A DNA stretch of 5,685 nt from Syntrophaceae bacterium UBA6252 (GCA_002441265.1 DJVQ01000009.1:1-5685); one strand, 5' to 3'. Shown: positions 1-5,585, numbered from the stretch's first letter. The notes: generated by a model from the sequence alone, not told the origin. Translations and numbers: made by a program.

Positions 1-90
1 CCGATCCCATCATACAAGGCGTACTGATGGTACGCCAAAGGGACGAGGGAAGAAGGGGAACGCAGCATATGGGCTTTTTACGAAGCCGTC
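1..90. repeat. dispersed repeat, left copy (clipped by the window start)
   Basis: Bases 18-66 match bases 5637-5685 in the same orientation at 46 of 49 positions. Within it, 18-36 is a perfect 7-bp inverted repeat (GGCGTAC / GTACGCC around tgatg). The element seems to end at 71-90. The reverse complement of that edge, GACGGCTTCGTAAAAAGCCC, closely resembles the start of the right-hand copy at 5586-5605 (GACGGCTTCGTCAAAGCCCC), so the full element would have inverted ends of about 20 bp. Bases 1-17 also resemble the right copy, so this copy probably continues left of the window. The edge overlaps the stop codon of the gene ending at 89. It may be a MITE-like or structured intergenic repeat. There is no coding potential I would support. 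Confidence 0.8.
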
Positions 91-376
91 AATCCTTCTT
101 TCGAAAGAGGTCCTCCAGCGCGTTCCGCGATTTCCCGCCGCCGCCGGCCCCCTCCTTCGGGTCTTCCCGGAAGACGAAGAAATCGCAGAAGTTGCTCCGC
201 TCCTTGTCCACGACCCGCTCCGCCTGGGGTTCCCGGCAGCTGTTGTACGCGCCGGGATCGTAAAACCGGCAGTTGCAACAGATGTGGAGATCCCCCCCGC
301 AGAAGGGACAGGCGTCCCTTCTCGAGATCTTCCGATCCAAGGTCAATTCCTTGCCGCATCGGGAGCATCGTTTCAT
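89..376 (-). CDS. small Cys-rich zinc-ribbon protein, function unknown
   Basis: A 95-residue protein begins MKRCSRCGKE. I chose ATG 376 over the longer reading from 433 because it gives a Met directly before the CxxC knuckle. It also leaves an 11-nt gap to the preceding gene, with a GAGGTG ribosome binding site overlapping that gene's TGA. Nine cysteines are visible: C4/C7 and C23/C26 form two CxxC knuckles (likely one zinc ribbon), followed by C33, C34, C36, C47 and C64. The central stretch (DLHICCNCRFYDPGAYNSC, then CREPQAERVVDKERSNFCDF) has the look of a conserved uncharacterised family, and I infer a second metal site there. The tail is charged, with a Gly run, and ends LFRKKD. It is the last gene of the COQ7-like/prenyltransferase unit. 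Its TGA stop uses bases from the edge of the flanking repeat, so the C-terminus may have been set by that insertion. No signal peptide or membrane segment is seen. Function is not known to me. Confidence 0.85.
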   Translation of the reverse strand: MKRCSRCGKELTLDRKISRRDACPFCGGDLHICCNCRFYDPGAYNSCREPQAERVVDKERSNFCDFFVFREDPKEGAGGGGKSRNALEDLFRKKD

Positions 377-387
377 TCCTTCGCACC

Positions 388-1341
388 TCAGAAGGCCCCG
401 GCGATGAGGTAGCCCGTGACGAGGCCCATGCACGAAACGCGGTGGACCTGTAGAATGGCCCGGTTCACGGGAACGACCCGCAGGGGATCGTCATAAGCGG
501 TCTTGAGCATTTTCCACGAGTGGAAGGCCAGGGGAGCCCCGACAAGACCAAGGAGCGCTCCCGGCGAGGCCGCCCGGAAAATCACGGACAGGACCAGAAG
601 GCCGTAAGCTGCCGCAAGCGCCGCGCCGTAAAAGGAAACGGCCCGTTTTCCCCCGTAACGGACGACCAGGGTGTTCTTTCCCGCCTTTTTGTCATCCCCT
701 GCGTCCGGAATTTCGTTCGCCACGATCATGGCCCCCATGAGGAATCCCGGAACGAACGACGCCATAAGCGGCTCCGGGGCGAAGGTCCCCGTCTGGACGT
801 AGAAGGCGCCGAGGACGATGACCGGTCCGAAGTTGATCACATGGGCCAGTTCCCCGAGCCCGCGGTACCCGTACCGTACGGGCGGGACCGCATAGAAAAC
901 GGAAGAAAAGATCCCGATTCCCGCGAGAAGCAGGACCGGCCACCCCGCGGCATAGGCCAGGTAGAACGCGACGGCCGCGGTGGCGGCGAAGCAGGCGAGG
1001 GCGGCGGTCAGAACGGCGGAATGGGAAAGAAGACCTTCCGTGAGGACGCCGCTTCCCCCGGTGTACGGGTTTTTTCCTTCCGACGGGGTGCGGTCGGCGG
1101 CATGGAGGAAATCGAAGACGTCGTCGATCATGTTGAGCCCCACGTGGTTCAGCGACAGTCCCAGAAGAACCACGAGGAAGAAGGCGATGTGGACGCTCCC
1201 GGTCATCTTCCAGGCGACGGCGGTCCCCAGCAGCGCGGGAAACAGGCTCGCGGGAACGAATCGCAGGCGCAGCACCCGGATCCAGGGCGATCCCTCGCCC
1301 CTTCCCCCGTTCCCCCGAGGATCCTTACGGCGGTCGGGCAT
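388..1341 (-). CDS. UbiA-superfamily prenyltransferase, MenA-like
   Basis: A 317-residue integral membrane protein that should transfer a polyprenyl chain from a polyprenyl diphosphate to an aromatic or quinone precursor in the cytoplasmic membrane. Both Asp-rich, Mg-diphosphate-binding motifs are present: N70-x3-D74-x2-D77 (NMIDDVFD) and N209-x3-D213-x3-D217 (NEIPDAGDD). The stretch NPYTGGSGVLTEGLLS (91-106) after the first motif is typical of 1,4-dihydroxy-2-naphthoate prenyltransferase (MenA) and relatives. About eight or nine hydrophobic segments follow a charged, Gly-rich N-terminus; the length suits the family. ATG 1341 lies 9 nt after the upstream stop, with GAGG in the TGA-GGACC junction as ribosome binding site. 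The gene sits between a COQ7-like diiron protein and a zinc-ribbon protein, so it is probably co-transcribed with both. The MenA-type motif favours menaquinone, but no other men genes are in view. A dedicated role in another prenylated lipid made together with the diiron neighbour is equally open, so I give no gene symbol. Confidence 0.9.
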   Translation of the reverse strand: MPDRRKDPRGNGGRGEGSPWIRVLRLRFVPASLFPALLGTAVAWKMTGSVHIAFFLVVLLGLSLNHVGLNMIDDVFDFLHAADRTPSEGKNPYTGGSGVLTEGLLSHSAVLTAALACFAATAAVAFYLAYAAGWPVLLLAGIGIFSSVFYAVPPVRYGYRGLGELAHVINFGPVIVLGAFYVQTGTFAPEPLMASFVPGFLMGAMIVANEIPDAGDDKKAGKNTLVVRYGGKRAVSFYGAALAAAYGLLVLSVIFRAASPGALLGLVGAPLAFHSWKMLKTAYDDPLRVVPVNRAILQVHRVSCMGLVTGYLIAGAF

Positions 1342-1350
1342 GTCCGGTCC

Positions 1351-1872
1351 TCACAGGGCCCGAAGCAGAGCGGTCCAGCGCCTCACATGGCCTTCCTCGT
1401 CATGGAGATTCTTTTCGACGACGGCCCGGTCCCGGTCGGTCCACTCGATGTCCCTGAGGAATTCCCCGTAATGCTTCACCGCCAGGGTTTCCACCCAGAC
1501 GGCCGTCTTCAGCATGGCCTTTCGCCCCAGGATCCGCGAGAAGAACCCGAAGCAGAATCCCACGATCCAGTACATCCACCGGAACTTGTCCGGTTTCCAG
1601 CCGTATTCGTAGAGGATTTCCTGGAAATCCTGGTAGTGGGTCATCTCGTTCGACATGGCGGCGATGAGCTGCCGGTTCGTTTCCGTCCGCTCCCCGGTGA
1701 TCTGGAACTTGTAGATGTTCTGGGCCATGAGTTCCAGGGTGTGAAGGGTCTTGAGCGCCTTTCTGATCCTGTTCAGACGCTCCGGGGGCATCTCCGTTCC
1801 CTGGAACTGGAACGCGTCGATGGTCCTCTCCGTACGGATGATCTCACGTACCGCTCCCTCCCTTTGCTCCAT
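1351..1872 (-). CDS. COQ7-like (demethoxyubiquinone hydroxylase family) diiron protein
   Basis: A 173-residue ferritin-like four-helix protein. The full diiron ligand set is visible and correctly ordered: E47 (LELMAQNIY), E76-x2-H79 (NEMTHY), E128 (VETLAVKHY) and E159-x2-H162 (EEGH). Between the second and third ligands is the hydrophobic, Gly-containing stretch at 99-116 followed by GRKAM and AVWVE..AVKHY. This matches the COQ7 pattern of a membrane-associating segment, GxxAM and avE..i..HY. Known COQ7 proteins hydroxylate a quinone ring at the membrane using O2; the wider family also includes rubrerythrin-like proteins. Here the partner is a UbiA/MenA-type prenyltransferase starting 9 nt downstream, so I infer an acyl-chain or ring modification of a prenylated quinone. 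The exact substrate is unknown. ATG 1872 has an AGGGAGG ribosome binding site with 7-nt spacing and lies just after a predicted promoter, making this the first gene of the second operon. An oxygen-scavenging or peroxide role is an alternative. Confidence 0.85.
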   Translation of the reverse strand: MEQREGAVREIIRTERTIDAFQFQGTEMPPERLNRIRKALKTLHTLELMAQNIYKFQITGERTETNRQLIAAMSNEMTHYQDFQEILYEYGWKPDKFRWMYWIVGFCFGFFSRILGRKAMLKTAVWVETLAVKHYGEFLRDIEWTDRDRAVVEKNLHDEEGHVRRWTALLRAL

Positions 1873-1901
1873 GGTGGGCCTCCCTTCCCTGTCCGGCGGG
1901 C

Positions 1902-1930
1902 GTTACAGCCGACCGCCCCGTAAACGTCAA
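1902..1930 (-). promoter_or_regulatory. sigma70-type promoter for the COQ7-like/prenyltransferase unit
   Basis: On the minus strand, a -35 TTGACG (1930-1925) and a -10 TGTAAC (1907-1902) are separated by exactly 17 nt. They lie in the only sizeable gap between genes (1873-1973). Transcription would begin near 1895, leaving a leader of about 20-25 nt before ATG 1872 that holds the AGGGAGG ribosome binding site. An imperfect inverted repeat (TGAAGCGTTTCA, 1942-1931) touches the -35 box and could be an operator, but that is weak. No convincing terminator for the preceding gene is seen, so read-through from upstream is possible. Confidence 0.55.
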
Positions 1931-1973
1931 TGAAACGCTTCATCGAACGGCATCGGAAACGTTCAGGAAGCCG

Positions 1974-3308
1974 TCACAGTTTCCTCAGCAGTTCCTGACA
2001 GGCGATGTGCACCGGGTCCCACGCCCCCCCGAAGGGCGGTGAGTAGGCGAGGTCCATGTAGGCCGTCTCGCCGACGGTCATCCCCGACCACAGGGCGGCC
2101 GAGAGGAGATTGATCCGGGAAACGGCGCCTTTCCGCCCCACCGCCTGCGCACCCAGAAGCCTTCCCGAGGCACGGTCGGCAACGACCTTCAGGTAGAGCC
2201 TCTCACCGACGCTCATGGAACGCGCCGTTGGCGTCCCGGTCATTTTTTCCGCCACCGGCGAGAAACCGCTTCCTTTCGCCTCTTCTTCCGTGAGGCCCGT
2301 GGCGGCCACCTCCAGGTCGAACACCTTGAAGCTCTGGGCGCCGACGACCCCCGGAAAGAGGAGGGGGGCCCCCCCGATGTTGGATCCCGCCACGCGGCCC
2401 TGCTTGTTGGCGATGTCCCCCAGGGGAAGGGAGGTCCAGGACCGGCTCACCCGGTGAAACGATTCGCAGCAGTCCCCGACGGCATACACGCCTTCCCGGG
2501 AGGTTTCCTGGGCGAAATTGACCGCGATGGCGCCGGTCTTCCCGACGGCGACCCCCAACTGCCCGGCAAAGAAGGTGTCCGGCTTCACCCCCGTGGCAAC
2601 GAGAACGAGATCGGCCTCCACCTCTCCCCGATCCGTGACGACCTTGAGTCCCCCGCTCGCCCCCCTCTCGACGGCCCGGGGGGAGGTGAGCGGCATGCAG
2701 TGGACGCCGTGTTTCTGGAGTTCCTCCTTGACCATGGCGGAATACTCGGGATCCCAGCGCCTCACCGGAAGTTCGGCCCTCTGGATGAGCGTCGTGTCGA
2801 CCCCGGCGGACCGGAACGCCTCCGCCGCTTCCATGGCGATGAAGCCGGCGCCGATGATGGCCGCTTTTTTCGCGCCCCCTCCCCCGATGGCCTTCTTGAT
2901 GGCGACGGCCTCGGGAAGGCTCTTCAGGGAATACACTCCCGGAAGGTCGAGCCCCGGAATGGGGGGCCTGGTCGCCGCGGCACCGGTGGCGAGGACGAGA
3001 ACGTCGAAGGGAAGGCGCTCCCCGTTCTCGAGGCGCACCTCCCGTTTCTCCCCATCGACCTCCTCCGCCTTCCGGTTCAGGAGTACGTGAATGCCCGACG
3101 CCTCGAATTTTTCCGGCGTCCGGGCGATGAGTTTCCGCTCGTCCTTGATTACATCGCCGATGTAATAGGGCATCGGTCAGGTGGCATAGGATACGAACTG
3201 CCCTTTCTCGACGATGACGATCTCCAGGGAGGGATCGCGGCGTTTCGCTTCCGCCGCCGTCGAGGGCCCTCCCGCTCCGCCGCCTACAATCACGACTTTT
3301 CTTCCCAT
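1974..3308 (-). CDS. selenocysteine-containing CoA-disulfide reductase/NADH oxidase-type flavoprotein
   Basis: Read from ATG 3308 (GGGAGG ribosome binding site, 6-nt spacing, in-frame stop just before it) this is a 444-residue FAD/NAD(P)H enzyme of the single-cysteine pyridine nucleotide-disulfide oxidoreductases. The one in-frame TGA (3179-3177) is residue 44. Domains: FAD Rossmann motif VVIVGGGAGGP (5-15); SYAT-[TGA]-PMPYYIG (40-51) at the active site; LATG (106-109); second dinucleotide motif IIGAGFIAMEAAE (151-163); FAD site VYAVGDC (274-280); C-terminal dimerisation domain with AYSPPFGGAWDP (421-432). In the family the TGA position holds the redox cysteine (about residue 42-43 in CoA-disulfide reductase and Nox), usually within SxxxCGxPY. 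Here Pro replaces the Gly after it. The likely role is NAD(P)H-dependent reduction of CoA disulfide, polysulfide, O2 or peroxide through a Sec selenolate; the substrate cannot be told. No rhodanese domain is fused, and the peroxidase-type His near residue 10 is absent. A conventional call from ATG 3173 would lose the FAD motif. It lies 35 nt after lgt. The terminal TGA is a true stop, since the length already matches the family. Confidence 0.9.
3143..3179 (-). promoter_or_regulatory. bacterial SECIS element with its UGA (flavoprotein gene)
   Basis: Directly after the in-frame UGA (3179-3177) the coding mRNA can form a perfect 8-bp stem, AUUACAUC (3166-3159) with GAUGUAAU (3155-3148), closed by a GGC triloop (3158-3156). 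Three more pairs, CCU with AGG, extend it across a two-base CA bulge. The first loop G is the 19th nucleotide after the UGA. Known bacterial SECIS elements lie within the coding region just after the UGA, with a short upper stem, a G in the first two loop positions, and roughly 16-37 nt from UGA to that loop; all hold here. A competing 6-bp stem, CCGAUG/CAUCGG, begins immediately after the UGA and shares bases with the first. Confidence 0.8.
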
Positions 3309-3343
3309 TCATGACCTCCCGTGAAACATGTTCCGAACCTGGT

Positions 3344-4189
3344 TCATGGACGCCCTCGTTGCGGCCTTCGAAAGGCCATGAGCGCTGCCCCCGCAAGAAT
3401 CATGACGACACAGAACATCTGGCCGGTCGTGAAAACACCGAAAAGAAACCCGATCTGCGGGTCCGGTTCCCGGAAAAATTCGATGACGAACCGGACGGCG
3501 CCGTACCCCACGAGATACAGGGCAAGAAAAAACCCCGGGGCAGCCTTTTTTCTCCGAACGCTCCAGAGCAGGGCGAAAAGAACGATTCCTTCGAAAAAGG
3601 CCTCGTAGAGCTGGGAGGGGTGCCGCAGCACCCCCGCCGGGTCCTGGGGAAAGTACATCCCCCAGGAGACCGTGGTGGCCCGGCCGTACAGTTCGCCGTT
3701 GATGAAGTTGCCGAGACGCCCGAAAGTGTACCCCAGCGGAATGGCCGGGCACAGAAGATCCGCGAAGGACCAGAACCCGATTTTCCGTCTCCGGCAGAAA
3801 ATCAGGGAAGCGGCGACGACCCCGGCGAGCCCCCCGTGATAGGACATCCCGCTGATCCCCGTGTAGTGCACGGCGCCGGCGGACCATTCGAAGGGAAGGA
3901 TGATTTCCAGGGGGTGGTGGAGAAAATACTGCGGCTGGTAGAAAAGGACGTACCCCAGCCTCGCCCCGGCGAGAAGCCCGAGGATGGCCCAGACGAAGTA
4001 ATCCTGAATTTCCTCTTTCTTATAGGGAAGCTTCTCCGTCCGGACCCGGTAAAGGACAAGGGAATAGGTCGTAACGAAGGCCGCGAGGTACATGAGGCCG
4101 TAGTACCTCAGTTGAAAGGCACCGAACTCCAGGATGGTGGGATCGATTTTCTCCGGGATGTGCTGCCAGAACGTGAGGATCGTTTCCAA
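3344..4189 (-). CDS. lgt: prolipoprotein diacylglyceryl transferase
   Basis: A 281-residue polytopic inner-membrane enzyme that transfers diacylglycerol from phosphatidylglycerol to the lipobox cysteine of prolipoproteins, the first step of lipoprotein maturation. Family motifs in order: RYYGLMYL (28-35), GARLGYVLFY (75-84), GMSYHGGLAG (114-123; H118 corresponds to E. coli H103), signature GRLGNFINGELYGR (157-170; R158, N161 and G169 correspond to R143, N146 and G154), HPSQLYEA (190-197) and RFVIEFFREPD (233-243; R240 corresponds to R239). About seven membrane segments and the length are normal. The start codon is TTG, with an AAAGG-type ribosome binding site 8 nt upstream; the N-terminus aligns well with known Lgt proteins, so no earlier start is needed. 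It begins 54-60 nt after the fmdB-like gene, just past a strong GC hairpin, and ends 35 nt before the selenoflavoprotein. The thiol-redox neighbours have no known link with Lgt chemistry. All key residues are present, so I expect a functional housekeeping enzyme. Confidence 0.97.
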   Translation of the reverse strand: METILTFWQHIPEKIDPTILEFGAFQLRYYGLMYLAAFVTTYSLVLYRVRTEKLPYKKEEIQDYFVWAILGLLAGARLGYVLFYQPQYFLHHPLEIILPFEWSAGAVHYTGISGMSYHGGLAGVVAASLIFCRRRKIGFWSFADLLCPAIPLGYTFGRLGNFINGELYGRATTVSWGMYFPQDPAGVLRHPSQLYEAFFEGIVLFALLWSVRRKKAAPGFFLALYLVGYGAVRFVIEFFREPDPQIGFLFGVFTTGQMFCVVMILAGAALMAFRRPQRGRP

Positions 4190-4215
4190 GCGCAGAACCT
4201 TTCCCTTCGAAAGAT

Positions 4216-4252
4216 GAGGCCGGCCGCCGGCCGGCTTCTCGGATTATCCTCA
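4216..4252 (-). promoter_or_regulatory. candidate SECIS hairpin after the UGA of the FmdB-like gene
   Basis: After UGA 4252-4250 the RNA can form GCCGGCC (4235-4229) paired with GGCCGGC (4225-4219) around a GGC triloop (4228-4226). Three further pairs, GAG with CUC, lie beyond a two-base AA bulge. The loop G is nucleotide 22-23 after the UGA, within the bacterial SECIS range. The architecture (GGC triloop, two-base bulge, three-pair base) mirrors the element in the flavoprotein gene. Against it: the sequence is a simple GC palindrome that can pair in other registers, and it could be an attenuator or mRNA-end hairpin instead. No U-tract follows, which argues against a classical terminator. Confidence 0.5.
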
Positions 4253-4450
4253 GGTGGAACAGGACGAGGACGAACAGGAGGTGCAGGAAGACCCCCCCGA
4301 AGACGTGAAGACGCGGGGAGCGGACATCTCCTTGATCGCCCCCTTCTTTCCGCAGGCGGGGCATTCCACGTCCTCATCCCTGTCCCGGAGGGACCGGAGG
4401 GTTTCGAAACGGTTCTTGCAGTATTTGCACCGATATTCATAAAGAGGCAT
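4244..4450 (-). CDS. FmdB-family zinc ribbon protein, probable C-terminal selenocysteine
   Basis: A 66-residue FmdB/CxxC zinc ribbon protein up to the first TGA (4252-4250), or 68 residues if that TGA is decoded as Sec and the gene ends at TAA 4246-4244. It begins MPLYEYRCKYCKNRFE with CxxC knuckles C8/C11 and C30/C33 (VECPACG), the standard single zinc ribbon of the family. The tail is a low-complexity Ser/Cys segment (SSCTSCSSSSCST). Family tails often end in further Cys pairs, and here the frame continues C64-S-T-[TGA]67-Gly-TAA, so reading through produces CxxU-Gly at the extreme C-terminus. A hairpin of SECIS type follows. ATG 4450 is preceded by AAGGAG with 7-nt spacing; longer upstream readings lack FmdB similarity. 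The family is named for a formamidase regulator, but its molecular role is poorly known; I infer metal-dependent or redox-responsive binding. It lies 91 nt after trxB, an obvious possible reductant for a CxxU tail. The gene is certain; the Sec reading is moderately supported. Confidence 0.8.
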
Positions 4451-4541
4451 TTTGAACTCCTTTCCGTGACGGGGGTCGCTCTTCGGGAAGGGCCGCCGCG
4501 GAGCCTCCGTTCCTTCGGGTGTTCTCCGAAGCCGGTTTCGT

Positions 4542-5507
4542 CTATTCGTAAGCCTGCCCTTTGAGCCGGTCGACATGCAGTTCGGCGGCATGGGCCGCCG
4601 TGGCCCCGTCCCCGCAGGCCGTGATCACCTGGCGGAAGTGTTTCAGAATACAGTCCCCGCAGGCGAAAATCCCTTCCGCGGAGGTCTTCATGTCCCCGTC
4701 GACGATAATATAACCATTTCCGTCCCGGTTGACAACCTCCCGGACGAAGTCCGTGTTGGGTTCGAGGCCGATGAAGATGAATACCCCCTCCACAGGTAGA
4801 ACGGTTTTTTTCGCCGGGTCCACCTTGTCCCGGAGCCGGACGGCGGAGACGGCGGTTTCCCCTTCGATCTCCTCCACCTCGGAATTCCAGGCGAACCGGA
4901 TTTTTTCGTTGGCCCGCACCCGTTCCTGAAGGATTTCCGCCGCCCTGAGACGGTCCCTCCGGTGCACGATGGTCACCTCCCGGGCGAAACGCGTCAGGAA
5001 AAGCGCTTCCTGGACGGCGGCGTCCCCGCCGCCCACTACGGCCACCGCCCTGTCCCGGTAAAAGGGGCCGTCGCAGGTGGCGCAATAGGAAACCCCTTTT
5101 CCCGTAAGGGCCTTTTCCCCGGGGATCCCGAGGTTCCGCCACACGGCGCCGGTGGCCACGATGACGGCGAATGTCTCGTATTCTCCCCCCTCCGCCGCGA
5201 CGATCCACCTGGACGGGGCGGACGGGGACGGGCGGACGGAAAGCACCTGTTCGCTTCTCACCTCGAGGCCGAAGGACAGCGCCTGCCGCTTCATCCGGTC
5301 GATGAGTTCGAATCCGCCGATTTCGGGAATCCCGGGAAAATTCTCGATGATGTCGGTCACGGTGATCTGGCTCACCGTGGAACTCCCCTCGAGAAGGAGG
5401 GTCTTCATCCGGGACCGGGAGCCGTAAAGGCCGGCAGTCAACCCCCCGGGTCCCCCGCCGATGATGATCAGATCATATCTTTCTCCCGATTCAGCACCTT
5501 TCGCCAT
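4542..5507 (-). CDS. trxB: thioredoxin reductase (NADPH-type flavoprotein)
   Basis: A 321-residue low-molecular-weight thioredoxin reductase, normal in length, moving electrons from NADPH through FAD and a CxxC disulfide to thioredoxin. Motifs: FAD Rossmann IIIGGGPGGLTAGLY (14-28); TDIIENFPG (51-59); VATG (117-120); active-site C142-A-T-C145-DGPFYRD; NADPH Rossmann VVGGGDAAVQEA (157-168); HRRDRLRA (182-189), the basic motif for NADPH 2'-phosphate; and the C-terminal FAD motif FACGDC..RQV..ACGDGATAA (281-305). The FAD motif carries an extra CxxC (C283, C286) where Ala/Val is more usual. The start ATG 5507 has a strong AAGGAGG ribosome binding site 8 nt upstream. The stop is TAG. This is the first gene of the cluster; the 78-bp leader to the repeat edge holds a 9-bp hairpin but no clear promoter boxes. 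Unlike its neighbours it retains ordinary Cys at the active site. It could reduce thioredoxin for the downstream Sec and Cys redox proteins, which is inference. Confidence 0.96.
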   Translation of the reverse strand: MAKGAESGERYDLIIIGGGPGGLTAGLYGSRSRMKTLLLEGSSTVSQITVTDIIENFPGIPEIGGFELIDRMKRQALSFGLEVRSEQVLSVRPSPSAPSRWIVAAEGGEYETFAVIVATGAVWRNLGIPGEKALTGKGVSYCATCDGPFYRDRAVAVVGGGDAAVQEALFLTRFAREVTIVHRRDRLRAAEILQERVRANEKIRFAWNSEVEEIEGETAVSAVRLRDKVDPAKKTVLPVEGVFIFIGLEPNTDFVREVVNRDGNGYIIVDGDMKTSAEGIFACGDCILKHFRQVITACGDGATAAHAAELHVDRLKGQAYE

Positions 5508-5536
5508 TTCAACGCCTCCTTCCCGTTTATCCTTAT

Positions 5537-5559
5537 CCCGTCATCCCTTGATGAACGGG
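5537..5559 (-). promoter_or_regulatory. hairpin/inverted repeat in the trxB leader
   Basis: On the plus strand CCCGT-CATC-cctt-GATG-a-ACGGG forms a 9-bp stem with one bulged A, ending about 30 nt before the trxB start and upstream of its ribosome binding site. It may be a leader RNA hairpin or an operator. The AT-rich stretch at 5560-5583 just upstream could hold a promoter, but I find no convincing -35/-10 pair. Confidence 0.35.
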
Positions 5560-5585
5560 TAATTTGTTTTAAAAAGTTCATTCCC

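Noticed and set aside
520..1923. Long plus-strand open frame of 467 codons
   Set aside because: It lies opposite the prenyltransferase and diiron genes, has low-complexity Arg/Gly/Pro-rich content typical of GC-rich antisense frames, and resembles no known protein. The minus-strand genes have clear motifs and ribosome binding sites.
1974..1976. Other gene-ending TGA codons (flavoprotein, lgt, diiron protein, prenyltransferase) as Sec codons
   Set aside because: Each protein already has its full family length and a normal C-terminus. None of these TGAs falls in a Cys/redox context, and the short junctions end at the next gene's ribosome binding site.
1974..3173. Flavoprotein starting at ATG 3173, or the gene as a pseudogene broken by a nonsense TGA
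   Set aside because: The upstream 44 codons in the same frame encode the FAD-binding motif and have a good ribosome binding site. The rest of the frame is intact, and the TGA is at the redox Cys position with a SECIS-like hairpin. A random nonsense mutation would not be expected there.
2203..3396. Minus-strand frame of 397 codons overlapping the flavoprotein, and similar frames at 4108-5208 and 3309-3887
   Set aside because: Arg/Gly-rich out-of-frame translations of real genes on the same strand, with no recognisable domain.
4216..4240. Rho-independent terminator after the fmdB-like gene
   Set aside because: The stem is strong but no U-tract follows, and lgt begins shortly after on the same strand. 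A SECIS or other mRNA structure fits better.
4451..4541. Promoter or terminator in the trxB-fmdB gap
   Set aside because: Only a short CTTCGG/CCGAAG hairpin without a U-tract is seen, and no -35/-10 pair stands out.
3311..4564. Plus-strand frame of 417 codons across lgt and fmdB
   Set aside because: Antisense shadow; lgt carries all catalytic motifs in the opposite direction.
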